Below are positions 37,054 to 47,496 of a DNA stretch of 64,000 bases, one piece after another. The notes beneath the pieces were generated by a model. The model made no database searches. It saw only the letters and a list, made by a program, of their open reading frames with translations, and was not told where the DNA came from. The stretch is from Hippophae tibetana. Taxonomy: Eukaryota; Streptophyta; Magnoliopsida; Rosales; Elaeagnaceae. The translations under genes were made by a program, and so were the position numbers. How positions within the stretch are numbered: position 1 is the first letter of the stretch; each line of letters begins with the position of its first letter. The DNA is taken from contig CM072801.1 of NCBI GenBank assembly GCA_037013495.1, positions 22,161,501 through 22,225,500 on the forward strand, read 5' to 3'.

Positions 37054-37400
37054 TGTTGAAAAAGTAAATAAGTTTTCTCTAAATTTCTAGAATATTCTAT
37101 ACTATTAAAGTCTTTATTAAAAGCTATGGAATAATTTTATCTAAAGAAATTTGGTGAGCAAGTAAAAATATATGACTAGGATTTATACTTGGTGAGCAAG
37201 TGAAAATATGTGGTTAGGACTAATACTTGATTAGCAAGTAAAATTAATGGATAATATCTAAAATAATTAATTAAACAAGTAGACAGAATTGTATAGAATA
37301 TATTATTCAACTATAAATACTCATGTTCATAAAAAATAAAGAGTTATATTCATAAAAAAATATTCCTTAATTATATATATCTTTCTCAATTTATTTAAAA
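37054..37400 (+). repeat. 3' LTR of the Copia element at 33-37 kb
   Basis: About 347 bp. It is longer than the 5' copy because a segment with ggtgagcaagt-type phrases is repeated two to three times (about 37160-37240). Confidence 0.75.
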
Positions 37401-38316
37401 ATTATATAGCATGTTGGGTAACACTTAATCTTGTGCCATGTGCCTAAAGGATTTTTTCCTTCTCATATTTCTATATAATTATTTTTCCACTAAAAATTGC
37501 TTCTAGGACTTAAAACTTCTCCTCGTTATTATTTTAAAATTTAAATCAAGTTTTGCTAGAAAGAAAAAATATTTTTAACTACTATATGTTCTCTCTTATT
37601 TATTTATTTATCTATCTTTTAACAAAATTATTTCCTAAACTTGATCATGGTTTGTAACAATTTTTTATTCATCACGTTTGGGTGTAATTGGTAGAGGTAC
37701 ATCACATGATTGAAGTGTTGGTCAATTTTTGACTTATTATGTCACAAAGAGTTGTATGAAATTTTTTCAATTCCATCACTTAATTTAAAGAGAAATATAG
37801 AGATTATTTTCTAGGTCATTATATACTTGATTGAGTAATTTTTGTCAATAAAAAATATTAGTATATAAGGAAAATTAATTCTTTGTTTAAACAACTATAA
37901 TAAAAAGTGTAATTTGATAACTCTTTTAAAAATATATATAAGAAATGCTAATGCACATTTACACCAACATCAATAATATTGTGTCACATTGCATAATTGT
38001 TTTTAAAAAAAAATTAAGTTATTTTAGTATATTTTTTGTCATAATTATGTTAAAGAGTATAAATGAATTGTTAGGTTCACCTGAGTTTTTGGAAAAATTT
38101 ATGTCTAAGACTTCTATATGGTATTAGAGTTGTAAGATGTGTGGTCAAATCTATGTGATAACTCCAAATGTTAATTAAAATTCTCAACTTTGATAAACTT
38201 TGTAAAAAGATAAGAAAATTCACTCTTAAAGAAAGTTTAAGTAATAATACTTTACAAAGATAAAGTAGCACACACTTTTATAATTTTTAGAAGAATTTTT
38301 GTTTGATATTGCTATA
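37401..38316. other. Intergenic AT-rich DNA
   Basis: No gene, RNA or repeat that I could identify. Confidence 0.5.
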
Positions 38317-38321
38317 CAAAT

Positions 38322-39013
38322 TGTTATAAATTAGCACTTGCGGAAGCGAAGTTCGGGTTCAATTTTGGTTACACAAATATATAATTATGGGTAATAGCAG
38401 AATAATAAACAATGAGAAAATAAATGACACACAATGATTTAAGTGATTCAACTTTTCAATGTGAAAAGTCTAATACACTGATGACGACACACCGAAAAAA
38501 ATCCACTAATAATAAAATGAAGATACAAACACTAATATTTAAAGAGCTTCACAAAATATATCAAAAAAACTCAAATACTCCTACAAAATAACTTTATCTA
38601 ATTTACTGATAATATATAACAAAATAAATTAACAAACTTGTTATTAAATCAAATATTATCGTACAAAAGAGTCTCTTTTAATCTACCCTGATGAAGACTT
38701 AAAAAATAAAGATAATGAATATGCAGTAAGGAAATAATGAAAATTGGAAAACTCTTCTAAGTTACCCTTCTTTAGAAAGAGATGGCAATGGAAAATTAGA
38801 AAAACACCAAGTGAAACGTAGGAGACTAGCTGTTGGTTCTTTGGGTGAAATCACGTAGTTTCTACTCTTCTTCTCTATTCAGCAGCTGCTATTTCAGATT
38901 TATTTCTGCTCAATTTTCAACGATAGAGGAAAAAAATATATATATCCCAAAGGCAGAGGGTTTTTAATGGGCTAATAATGGTTTGGGTCTAAAGTTTTGG
39001 ATCATATTTAACA
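38322..39013 (-). mobile_element. Solo LTR of the nested Copia family
   Basis: 692 bp, starting TGTTATAAATTAGC and ending ATTTAACA, flanked by perfect 5-bp TSD caaat (38317-38321 and 39014-39018). It is the same family as the LTR at 15239-15862 (shared phrases such as ATATATAATTATGG and AACAAACTTGTTATT). The two share the orientation of the Copia element. Confidence 0.87.
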
Positions 39014-39018
39014 CAAAT

Positions 39019-40080
39019 TAACACGATAGTAAATATTTCATGTAAGGTTGTTTTGAGAATATCTCAACTTTTGTTTTTTAATCGCAAAATGAAATATATT
39101 TATTTATGTAAAAAAGAATTACAGGAGGCATATAAGCCAAGTAGGGCAAACATCACTAATGCCAGTACTTATCCCATAAGCATGGGTAGCACAATTACAT
39201 TACATTGCATAAATTCAAGTCTCCAATCACAGCTTAAAATGTCTACATTAGCGAGAGAAACCGAATTTTCCTTGGACCTTGGCTCATACAACTCGACAAA
39301 TCTATATATTCGGAATATAACGGTAGTAGCAAGAAAAGAATCTAAATTCATGATAAAATATTTTTATATAATTTTATTTTATTATAAAAATGTTTTAATT
39401 TATAATGATTTTAAATAAGGTGTCAATTTATAATTGATTTCTCAATTATTTAACATTACTAAATAGAAAGATAATGTGAGCTATTATGAGTAAAAGATTT
39501 ATGACTTTTATATATTTGTGATATATAATAATATTATTTTAATTATGAGATAAAATAGCTTAAAGATATCATAATTTTTATCAAATAATCATATTAATTT
39601 TATTATTATTAGGTTAGATATTAAATGTCTCATAATTTAAAAAAATGTGTTTTAGTTTTGTAAGGTATGAGTTAAGTACTATCAATTTTATTATTATAAA
39701 ATTAAAATTAGCATCTACGTGATCTTTTATTTATTTCAAAAATTATATTTAAAATTTATTATTATTTCTTATAACAATTATCTTATTATTATGAAAAAAT
39801 AAATAAAAATATAAAATATAATTATTTAATTTTATGTAATTATTTTTTTTATATCAATAATATTAAATTAATAAAAAAATAATTATATCATATCATTTTT
39901 AGATAAATTTAATATCATTACTCATCTTTTAATTATGCAACAAATTTCTCAATATGGCTATGTTAGGTGGCCAATGAAATGCAAAATGCAAAGGAGATGG
40001 TCAACCATAATGTATAGAGTCAAAACTAGGCAGCCAATCCATTTCATATTTCTTCTATTAAAATAGAATTTAAATCCTAC
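39019..40080. other. Intergenic DNA upstream of the SMP-30-like gene
   Basis: AT-rich, with no coding frame recognised. The last ~100 bp should contain the promoter and leader of the next gene, but no clear TATA was assigned. Confidence 0.5.
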
Positions 40081-40151
40081 AAAAAGTGCTGCAACAAAAG
40101 AAGCTATTGGAACTTCGATTTCTAAGCTCAAAAGTCTCTAGTTTTGCAAAT

Positions 40152-42507
40152 ATGGCTTTCTCCCTCTGCTCCCCAAAATTTCTATTCTGCCTATTCCTCA
40201 TTTCAGCCATTCCTATTGCCTTCCTTGTCTCCCTCGAGCTCAAACAACCCACTACCCACGTCTATCACTACCACAGCAACGGCTGGTTACGAGAGTGCGC
40301 CAAGTGGGACGATCTCGGCCGTCGATTCCTCGTCTCCTCTTTGAGCGGTGGTCTGGGTGAAATCTCCGTTCCCGAAGACCACTCACAGTATACTATATTG
40401 CAGGAAGTCCAATTGGTCAAAGACGTTGACTTGACCGGCAATGCTTCTTTGGGTCTCGTCATCGACCGCCCGAGGAATCGCCTACTTGTCGCTGTTGCCG
40501 ATCTCATCGGCAATCGTTACGCTGCTCTAGCTGCCTACGATTTGTCCACGTGGAAGCGACTGTTTCTCACTCAACTCAGCGGTCCAAGTAAGTTCTTAGA
40601 TTCACACAAACTCGAGTTATATTTCCTCTCGGAATTTTCTATCACTTGGATTGCTTTGCTATGTAATTTTGGTACGAGTTCATCGTTACTGTTCCATAAT
40701 TTTCACACCTTGTTAAAAATTTTATCGAACTTGCATGCGTTGTTGCATCGTTGGTTTATAATATCATAGGACATATAAATTTACACTCAATTTCGTATCC
40801 ATGTTATTTAGATTTCATCGTATGTTAATATTATCTAAAAAACTGAACCTGTTAAAGTCTCACATCGATCGGAAATCACGCAAGTCTCACATCGACCGGG
40901 GATCGCGCACACGTTGCGTATATAAATAAGTAAAGTACTCCATCTCATAACTTAGGTTTTAAGATGAAGTTAGACCCAAATTTAACATGGTATCAAAGCA
41001 ATGTTATCCGGTCGGTGCAGTTGTTTCGTCACTGGTGAGTAATGTATTCCGCCACTTGGACTTCATAAACTCAACATCTCTATCGGTCTCAAGGGGATAG
41101 ACCCTTGTCGATGTGAGGGGGAGTATTAAAGTCTCACATCGACTGAGGATCGCATCCATGCTGTACATATAAACAAAGTCAGTCTTCCTTCTCACAATCT
41201 GGGTTTTGAGATGTAGTTAGGCCCAAATTCAATAGAATCAATTTTCTAATTTTCAAACAATTATGACATATATTGAATGCAAAAATATGTAAAAGTAAGT
41301 GATATTAGCATTTGTCATATTACATCTGGTTTTATTTTGGCGCCAATGTATTCTCGCACATTTGGATTTGTTTCTTTCTGTTCTGTTGGACTTTGCAAAA
41401 ACTGGAACGATAAGAAGAGTATATGAATTGTATAGAATTTCTTTTTCCAGGAGTGCTTTAGCTAAAAAAAAATTATTTTAGCATAAATTGTGTTCTTTTT
41501 TTTAAATTGGTTTTAGTTGAAATAACTCTTGACGCAAGCATAACTTGAGCTTGGTCTAAGCCACAAGTGCCTTTTTGACCTCTTTTTTTTAATCTTTTGA
41601 GGCCCATTACCACTTTAAAGGCCAAATCCCTGAGTATGATAGTCGAAGCTCAGTCAAGAAGTTCTTAACTACAACGCGTTGTATACACCCATACAATGTT
41701 GATTTTATCCAAAAACTAATGTCTTTTTAGGAGAGAAGCAACGGTAATGAGTCAAAGAATCATAAAACTTTCTTTATACACAAGACTTTCTTGCTGCAAT
41801 TGATGGCTCAAAACTTAAATTAAATGTTTTAGTTCATTGCTAATGTAACATTCATATACATTTCAAGGTGTCGTTCATCTGATCTTATGGATAAAACTTT
41901 ATCTTCCTTCAGTTATATGTTCGAATTTTGAACCTGCATAATAATTGATGATTTTTGTTTAGGTGATGAGAAATCCTTCGCAGACGATGTTGCAGTAGAT
42001 GCAGAAGGCAATGCATACGTGACAGACGCCAAAGCCAGTAAAATATGGAAGGTTGGAGAAGATGGAAAGTTCATTTCAATCATAAGAAACCCACTCTTCA
42101 CTCCAAAAGAGTGGTACAAAAACTTGGTAGCTCTTAACGGAATCGTTTATCACCCAGATGGATTCTTACTTGTGATTCATACGTTCAGTGGAAACTTATT
42201 TAAGATTGATATAGCAAAGGAAGAGGAAGTGAAGATAGTTGAAGTTGCTGGAGGTCCATTGAGTTTTGGAGATGGTCTCGAACTTTTAGCACCAAATAAG
42301 CTTGTTGTTGCAGGAAATCCTTCTAGACTTGTAGAGAGCTCTGATGGGTGGGAAACAGCTTCTATTAAAGCAACTTTCTCAGGGCTTAAGCATAGATTGG
42401 CTACAGCAGCAACTGTGAAGGATGGGAAGGTTTATTTGAGTCACTTGCTTGGTCTTGGTTATCCTAAGAAGAAACATGCACTTGTTGAAGCAGTTTTTTC
42501 AGCCTGA
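40152..42507 (+). CDS. SMP-30/gluconolactonase-like (NHL) beta-propeller protein with N-terminal anchor
   Basis: Two exons: 40152-40587 and 41963-42507, with donor CCAA|GTAAGT and acceptor GTTTAG|GTGATG, giving 326 residues. Residues about 10-30 form a hydrophobic signal anchor (FLFCLFLISAIPIAFLVSL), so the protein probably enters the secretory pathway. The rest resembles the plant 'calcium-dependent phosphotriesterase superfamily' proteins related to SMP-30 and strictosidine synthase: RECAKWDDLGRRFLVSSLSG, then VDAEGNAYVTDAKASKIWKV (an NHL-like blade), then HPDGFLLVIHT and GDGLELLAPNKLVV. The substrate is unknown. The start MAFSLC was preferred over an ATG at 40086 because the anchor then sits at the N-terminus. 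The 1.4-kb intron carries a TRIM retrotransposon. Confidence 0.88.
40850..41234 (+). mobile_element. TRIM (miniature LTR retrotransposon) in intron
   Basis: Short LTRs at 40850-40987 and 41124-41234 (shared TTAAAGTCTCACATCGA and a TATAAA-like stretch). They enclose a primer-binding site TGGTATCAAAGC (40988-40999) and a polypurine tract GAGGGGGAG (about 41115-41123). The flanks gaacc (40845-40849) and gaatc (41235-41239) are a near-perfect TSD. There is no coding capacity. The left LTR has an extra ~27-bp internal repeat. It lies in the sense orientation of the host gene. Confidence 0.87.
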
Positions 42508-42870
42508 TAGATGACAATATGTTGAGCCAGTTTTTCTTTACAGGATAGAAAGAGTGTTGTATGATCAAATACAGATTTGGATTAGATGTTTTGTAAATGT
42601 GTTATTTGGATTCTTTCTTGTTTTCAACTCCTGTGATTTTTGAAATAATGATCATCTAATACTACTTGGTTGTTGGTGTGGTTAAGTTGTTTTATTTTAT
42701 GACTTGAAATTGAGGAGAGAATCTTACAATTTTTCTTTTGGGGTAAAAAGGTGTGAATATTTTTAAATTATTAGCATTAGTAATTACAATATTAGATATA
42801 ATAGGAGGAAAATCTAAAAAACTAAAACTACCCTCCATTTGATTATCAAAAGCCCATTTATGTAATTCAT
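42508..42870 (+). other. 3' flank of the SMP-30-like gene
   Basis: Non-coding. It likely holds the 3' UTR up to about 42660. No exact polyadenylation site was assigned. Confidence 0.45.
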
Positions 42871-44101
42871 GGGCTAACATATTACATTTTCTAGGTATCT
42901 AATTAAGAAATTGATAAAGAACTTTTGAAATTTAGTAATTAACGATGTGGTTTCATTCAAAAATTGCTTAGCTTTCCAAGATGTGTGATTAAGCTAGGTG
43001 AGAATATAATTAATTGTTGATTTACAATCACTCTCAAAAATTACGTATTAATCTGCATTGCCTTTTCCAGACATAGTCAAGAAAATAGTTCTTGAGTCAG
43101 CTACTTTAGTATCAAAAACAATATCTTACACCATATACCCAAAATATTGCCAAATGCACTTCGGGATACAACTGCTAATGCACCCACCTTATTTATATAT
43201 CTTGCAACACAATTAAACTTAGTAAGCTCATGACATGGTTTAGTCCATCTAACTGTAACTTGCTGCCAAGAAAAATTATCACCCATTTCATTGATATCCA
43301 AATTTCCTTCCTTTGATATTAGACTCTTGAAATCATTAAATAACTTGACCAATTTGTGCATAACAAGCTCAAAATTTGGAGAAATATTCCTGAATATAAT
43401 ATCATTTTGCATTCTCCAAATAACAGCAAGAATCAAAACTAAAGCAAGAGTAAAATGTCATCTTCTCATCCTTACCTTTGATCAATGAATCAGGAGGAGA
43501 TAAACATAGTTCAAAAATAGAGATGATATCCAATTGAGTGGACTGTTGAAGTCTAATACATTCCCTCCATTTCAGCACAAGTTTTATACGTAAGGATAGC
43601 ATATATATAAATGTTCCACAGTTTCATTCTCACATGAACACAACGGACATACCTGTTCAATTTGTGACATGAACCTTTCAAATTATGTTTAATTAGTAAA
43701 GAGTTAGATAAAGAAAAATCTGGTGCCGCTCATGTATTTTTGCAGACCACAACAATTGGGATTTATGCAAATGCCCGACATCTAAATCTTCTTTTACTAA
43801 TACATACTAAGCCAATTTAACTGGAAAAAAATACCAACTTTATTTATTAGCAGTCCATATAATTTTATCATGCAGCATATCATTTGTACTTCTCAATTTA
43901 CTTATAAGTAAGCTAGTATTAATATAAAAAAAGGGAATTAACAAAGGCCAATTCCATCTTGTATCAGTAGATAACTGTTTTATTGTAAGATTTTCAGCCA
44001 CCAAATGCATACCTGGTTTAATTGTTGGAAGAAAATTAACTGCTTCCAGTATCCAGGGTTGTTTAGTTGCCAATTATGATGAACCATTTCCAACTTGTAT
44101 G

Positions 44102-44540
44102 TGTTGAAAATCAACACCAACTTAATAAATGAAATGGTTGAAGGATGTAAGAAAATAAATTTAGTGGTTGAAGGATGTAGGAAAATAAATTGAGTGATTG
44201 AAGGATATAGAAAAGAGAAATGTATAGATAATATTTGTATAGCTATAATTATTTCTTAGTTTTATATTTGTGTGGTGTAGATTGCATGGTGATGACTATA
44301 AATAACCTACCTTGCATTTGGTTTAATCATCCCATCAAAAACAAATAAGTCTTTGTATTCTTAGTTTGAGTGTAAATTGAAAGCTTTCTTTTTGAGTATT
44401 GATATTTCTCTTCAATTTGAAAGTTGACTTTGAAAGATGTTATAGTATCTTTTATTGTGAGTATAATGCAAGTAGTTGTTTACTTTTTTGAATCCAATAT
44501 TAGTAAATTTAGAGTTGTGTATTCTAAATTTTACTCAATA
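44102..44540 (+). repeat. 5' LTR of the composite Copia element
   Basis: 439 bp, TGTTGAAAATCAACACC...ACTCAATA. It contains a phrase (GGTTGAAGGATGTA) repeated three times that occurs once in the other LTR, and a TATAAATA box near 44301. Confidence 0.85.
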
Positions 44541-44677
44541 ATTGGTATCAGAGCGAGACGGTCAAGGATCGTTCTTAGTGAAGCTATTTTGAGTTGTGAG
44601 GAGTTTGGTACTCTGCAAGCTTCTTAGTTAAGCTTGTAGTTAAGCTTGTTTGGTATAGTCGAAGTCTTGCCGACACG

Positions 44678-45470
44678 ATGGGTAACCTTCAAGTAGCTGG
44701 AGGAATCAAGAAGCTCAACAACAAAAACTATAACACATGGACAACATGTATAGAGTCTTACCTACAAAGTTAATACTTTTGGGAGGTTATTGGTGGTAAC
44801 GAAGTTACACCACCAACAGCGGAAGATGTAAACGACATCTTATGGAAGTGAAAAATTAAAGCAGGCAAAGCGATGTTTGCTTTAAAGACCACATTTGAAG
44901 AAGAAATGTTGGAGCATATTCGGGATGCCAAAACACCGAAGGAAGCATGGGACACTCTTGTTACACTCTTTTCAAAGAAGAATGATACAAGACTACAACT
45001 TCTCGAGAACGAGTTGTTATCGATGGTGCAACACGACATGAAGATTTCCCAATACTTTCACAAAGTGAAGTCGTTATGTTGCAAAATTTTAGAGTTAGAT
45101 TCGAAAGTAGAGGCACTTTCAAATGGTACAATGGAAGTGGATCTAAAAAGGATGGCGACAAAATTCCTCAATGAAAGGGAGACTTTCATCTATGGGGAGC
45201 TTAGAAGAATCATAGTAACAGTAGAAAATTTGATGGTGAATGTTACAACTGCAGGAAGATGGGTCACGTGAAAAAATATTGTTGGAGTAATAAAAAGTAT
45301 ATTGAAAGTAATACAGCTACTTCCAATTTTAAGGAGAGCGAAGATGGTTGGGATACTGAAGTATTATTTGCTAGAGAGGAAGAAGAATTAGCTTTCACGG
45401 TTATAACTGTGAAAAATGCTGGCAACACTACTCCTGAGAAAAGTGCAGATCATGATCTGCCTATTGAATG
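44678..45470 (+). pseudogene. Gag of the composite element with CCHC zinc knuckle
   Basis: It starts MGNLQVAGGIKKLNNKNYNT and continues as a Copia UBN2-type gag (open at 44873-45271: KEAWDTLVTLFSKKNDTRLQ and ISQYFHKVKSLCCKI). In-frame stops occur near 44772 and 44850. A frame change leads to the knuckle [14 protein letters not shown] (CX2CX4HX4C) at about 45241-45285. An acidic tail ends at a stop near 45471, just before the captured genes. Confidence 0.8.
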
Positions 45471-45548
45471 AGATAAAAAGACAACTACCAATGGTTCAAC
45501 AACAATTAGTGGGAAAAGACAAATACCTCTACTTTGGGAAGAAAGGCC

Positions 45549-45988
45549 AAAGATGCTCTGAGATCTAACAATCGTATTCCGCTTTCACCACAGTGGCTTC
45601 TGCCAAAGCCAGGAGATATTAAGTCGGAAAAGACAACTGTGGGAAACCATCCTAGCTCAAATCCTTCATTTATAAATCGCTTAGACATCACAAATTTATC
45701 AGGAAATAGTGAGGAGGTTCATGGTATCTAGAAGAAAAATGATATGTTCAGGCCATTCTAGCTAGATATAGAAATTAGTAGTCATGATCGATGGCGTGAT
45801 GAGGAAAGAGACCAATTCCTCTTTGCCCAAAGATCGTTGGAAATATGGAGATAAAGATCTTAGTGACAACTGCAGGATGGACTATTGGATAGAAAATTCA
45901 AACACGAAACACTTTGAAGAAAGGCATTGTGTTCCATTTGACCAATGGACAGACCCGGGTAACAAGGGTTCCAACTATGAACAAGGCT
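45549..45988 (+). pseudogene. Captured fragment of a GYF-domain (EXA1-like) gene
   Basis: The plus frame reads IPLSPQWLLPKPGD, then SGNSEEVHGI, KKNDMFRPF, HDRWRDEERD, and after one frame change KDRWKYGDKDLSDNCRMD, KHFEERHCVPFDQWTDPG and NYEQ. This order matches the conserved N-terminal region of plant GYF-domain proteins of the EXA1 type, upstream of the GYF domain itself. Two TAG stops and one frameshift are present. The fragment is continuous without an intron. Its end at NYEQ is abrupt: the next residues belong to another gene family. Confidence 0.72.
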
Positions 45989-46103
45989 ATGCAAAGTCTG
46001 ATGGTGACAGAAAATTAGATAGATTGATAAGGATATCACTTTATGATAGCATAAGATTTGATGTTGTAATGGATGATGTTACTGATTATGACATTCCATG
46101 GGA
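45989..46103 (+). pseudogene. Captured fragment resembling a Raf-like MAPKKK linker
   Basis: About 38 residues in frame with the preceding piece: KSDGDRKLDRLIRIS, then DSIRFDVVMDDVTDYDIPWEE. The pattern DS-R-DV--DDV-(D/E)--IPWEE is what precedes the kinase domain in plant group B Raf-like MAPKKKs. No kinase residues follow. The match is short, so the assignment is less secure than its neighbours. Confidence 0.5.
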
Positions 46104-46570
46104 GGAAGAGGATGAGATCCAGTCGCATCCTTCATCGAAGAGTAAATATTTAGAGTCATCTTTGAGGTCAAACGATCTAATAATGGTGACGATGGCATCA
46201 GTGACACCTTCAAAACAACCTAACCATAGCCCTGCCAATCCCAAAATAGCAACAAATGAGGAATGGCAATGGAGGAGGTGGAAGAAAGGATTGTTGGAGT
46301 GAAGGTGCTCCAATGGTGTTGATCGATGCTTGGGGTGAAAAGTATGTGGAACTGAGTAGAGGAAATCTCAAGAAAAAGCATTGGAAAGAGGTTGCTGGTA
46401 TTATGAATAGTAGAGAGGACTATTCAAAGAATCTTAAAACTGATATTCAATGTAAGAATCAAATTGATATTGTGAAGAAGAAGTATAAGAGTGAGAAGGC
46501 TAAAATTGCTACAGGTAGAGGACCTAACAAGTGGCGTTTCTCTGAACTACTTGATAAGTTGATTGGTCGT
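46104..46570 (+). pseudogene. Captured fragment of an ASIL-type trihelix transcription factor
   Basis: It begins EDEIQSHPSS and reaches VTMASVTPSKQPNHS. After one frame change it has GNGGGG, DCWSEGAPMVLIDAWGEKY, VELSRGNLKKKHWKEVA, QCKNQIDIVKKKYKSEKAKI and GPNKWRFSELLDKLIG. This is the N-terminal acidic leader followed by the whole MYB/SANT-like trihelix DNA-binding domain of the ASIL1/ASIL2 group. The key tryptophans (W of CWSE, AWGE, KHWKEV and NKWRF) are present. The downstream coiled-coil half is absent. Confidence 0.8.
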
Positions 46571-46798
46571 TTGGATCCAAACGTCAATGATGATATGCTA
46601 AAACAAGTATTTAGCCAATTTGGTGAGTTAATTCATAATAAAATACTAGTTGAGAAAACATGTGTTTTTGTACAGTTTGTCAATAGTAAAAATGTTAAGG
46701 ATGCAATTGAGAATTTGAATGGAATGATAATTGGTAAGAAAATCGTTCATCTTTCATGGGATCGCACCTCAGGAAACAAGCAGTGGAGAATGGGTTAA
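46256..46798 (+). CDS. Chimeric trihelix-RRM open frame inside the composite element
   Basis: A 180-codon frame with no stop, made by in-frame fusion of a trihelix domain (about residues 10-103) and an RNA-recognition motif (about residues 104-175). The RRM part carries LDPNVNDDMLKQVFSQFGEL, the RNP1-like FVQFVN and IGKKIVHLSWDR, as in the third RRM of RBP45/47 proteins. It starts MRNGNGGGG and ends QWRMG. Whether it is transcribed from the upstream LTR or translated is unknown. Since gag and the first two captured pieces have stops, it would need internal initiation or a separate transcript. It may simply be chance survival of an open frame. Confidence 0.5.
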   Translation: MRNGNGGGGRKDCWSEGAPMVLIDAWGEKYVELSRGNLKKKHWKEVAGIMNSREDYSKNLKTDIQCKNQIDIVKKKYKSEKAKIATGRGPNKWRFSELLDKLIGRLDPNVNDDMLKQVFSQFGELIHNKILVEKTCVFVQFVNSKNVKDAIENLNGMIIGKKIVHLSWDRTSGNKQWRMG

Positions 46799-46830
46799 AA
46801 TAACCAATGGAATCATAAGACACACCCAAC
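46571..46830 (+). pseudogene. Captured RBP45/47-type RRM fragment
   Basis: It starts LDPNVNDDMLKQVF directly after the trihelix and ends GNKQWRMG-stop-NNQWN. The same run GNKQWR...QWN follows RRM3 in plant RBP45/47 proteins, so the homology continues past the stop codon at 46796-46798. The first two RRMs and the glutamine-rich end are not included. The RNP1 position reads CVFVQF instead of the usual CGFVQF. Confidence 0.75.
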
Positions 46831-46907
46831 AATTGGAGGGAATCAGATGCAAAGTGACATATGAATGTGAATGTTTTTCTTCATAGAGAGTTGGTGTTGA
46901 GGGGGAG

Positions 46908-47283
46908 TGATGAAAATCAACACCAACTTAAGAAATGAAGTGGTTGAAGAATGTAGAAAAGAGAAGTGTGTAGATAATATTTGTGTGCCTATAATTTTTT
47001 CTTAGTTTTATATTTGTGTGATGTACCTTGTATGGTGAAAACTATAAATAGCCTACCTTGCATTTGGTTTAATCATCTCATAAAAAAATGAGTATTTGTA
47101 TTCTTAGTTTGAATGTGAGTTGAGAGCTTTTTCTTTAAGTTTTTGTATTTTTCTTCAATTTGTGAATTGTCTTTGAAAGGTGTTATAGTGTTTTTTATTA
47201 TGAATATAATACAAATAGTTTATTTACTTTTTAAATCAAATATTAGTAAATTTAGAATTATGTATTTTAAATTTTACTCAATA
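46908..47283 (+). repeat. 3' LTR of the composite Copia element
   Basis: 376 bp, TGATGAAAATCAACACC...ACTCAATA, preceded by the polypurine tract. It differs from the 5' LTR by scattered substitutions and by having one copy, not three, of a short tandem phrase near its start, so the insertion is not recent. Confidence 0.85.
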
Positions 47284-47496
47284 GTATACACATTTCCTTT
47301 TTTAATAGCCCCGTATATTCCTTTCCAAATAATGGAATCAGTAGGCTTAATCCTCACATTCATGAAGTCTTTCCTGCAACAATATTTATGCTTAATAGTT
47401 TTCACCCATAACTTATTAGAATTAGTAGCGATGTTCCATCCAAGCTTTGCCAGTAGAATCTGGTTAAGTGAATGGAAACTTATAAATCCCAATCTA

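Larger units (their letters stand above)
33185..37400 (+). mobile_element. Copia element with deleted RT core
   Basis: Related LTRs lie at 33185-33492 and about 37054-37400; both start TGTTG, and the left copy ends TTTAACA. A primer-binding site TTGGTATCATAGCC follows (33495-33508), which is initiator-methionine-tRNA type. Gag (33766-34128), pre-integrase, integrase (about 34980-35700) and RNase H pieces are present with stops. The RT palm with YVDD is missing. Flanking bases (catta / aatta) are an imperfect TSD. Confidence 0.8.
44102..47283 (+). mobile_element. Copia-type element carrying four captured host-gene fragments
   Basis: LTRs at 44102-44540 and 46908-47283 both end ACTCAATA. The flanks are gtatg (44097-44101) and gtata (47284-47288), a TSD with one change. 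A primer-binding site TTGGTATCAGAGC (44542-44554) and a polypurine tract TTGAGGGGGAG (46897-46907) are in the right places. Inside are a broken gag with CCHC knuckle (44678-45470) and then, where pol should be, pieces resembling a GYF-domain protein, a Raf-like MAPKKK, an ASIL trihelix factor and an RBP45/47 RNA-binding protein. No protease, integrase or RT is present, so it must have moved with enzymes from elsewhere. It is inserted in a LINE. Confidence 0.85.

Noticed and set aside
40086..40151. Upstream ATG as start of the SMP-30-like protein
   Set aside because: It would bury the hydrophobic anchor; the ATG at 40152 gives a normal signal anchor.
40850..41234. Cassandra-type element with 5S rRNA promoter
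   Set aside because: No 5S internal control region is visible; termini and length fit a generic TRIM.
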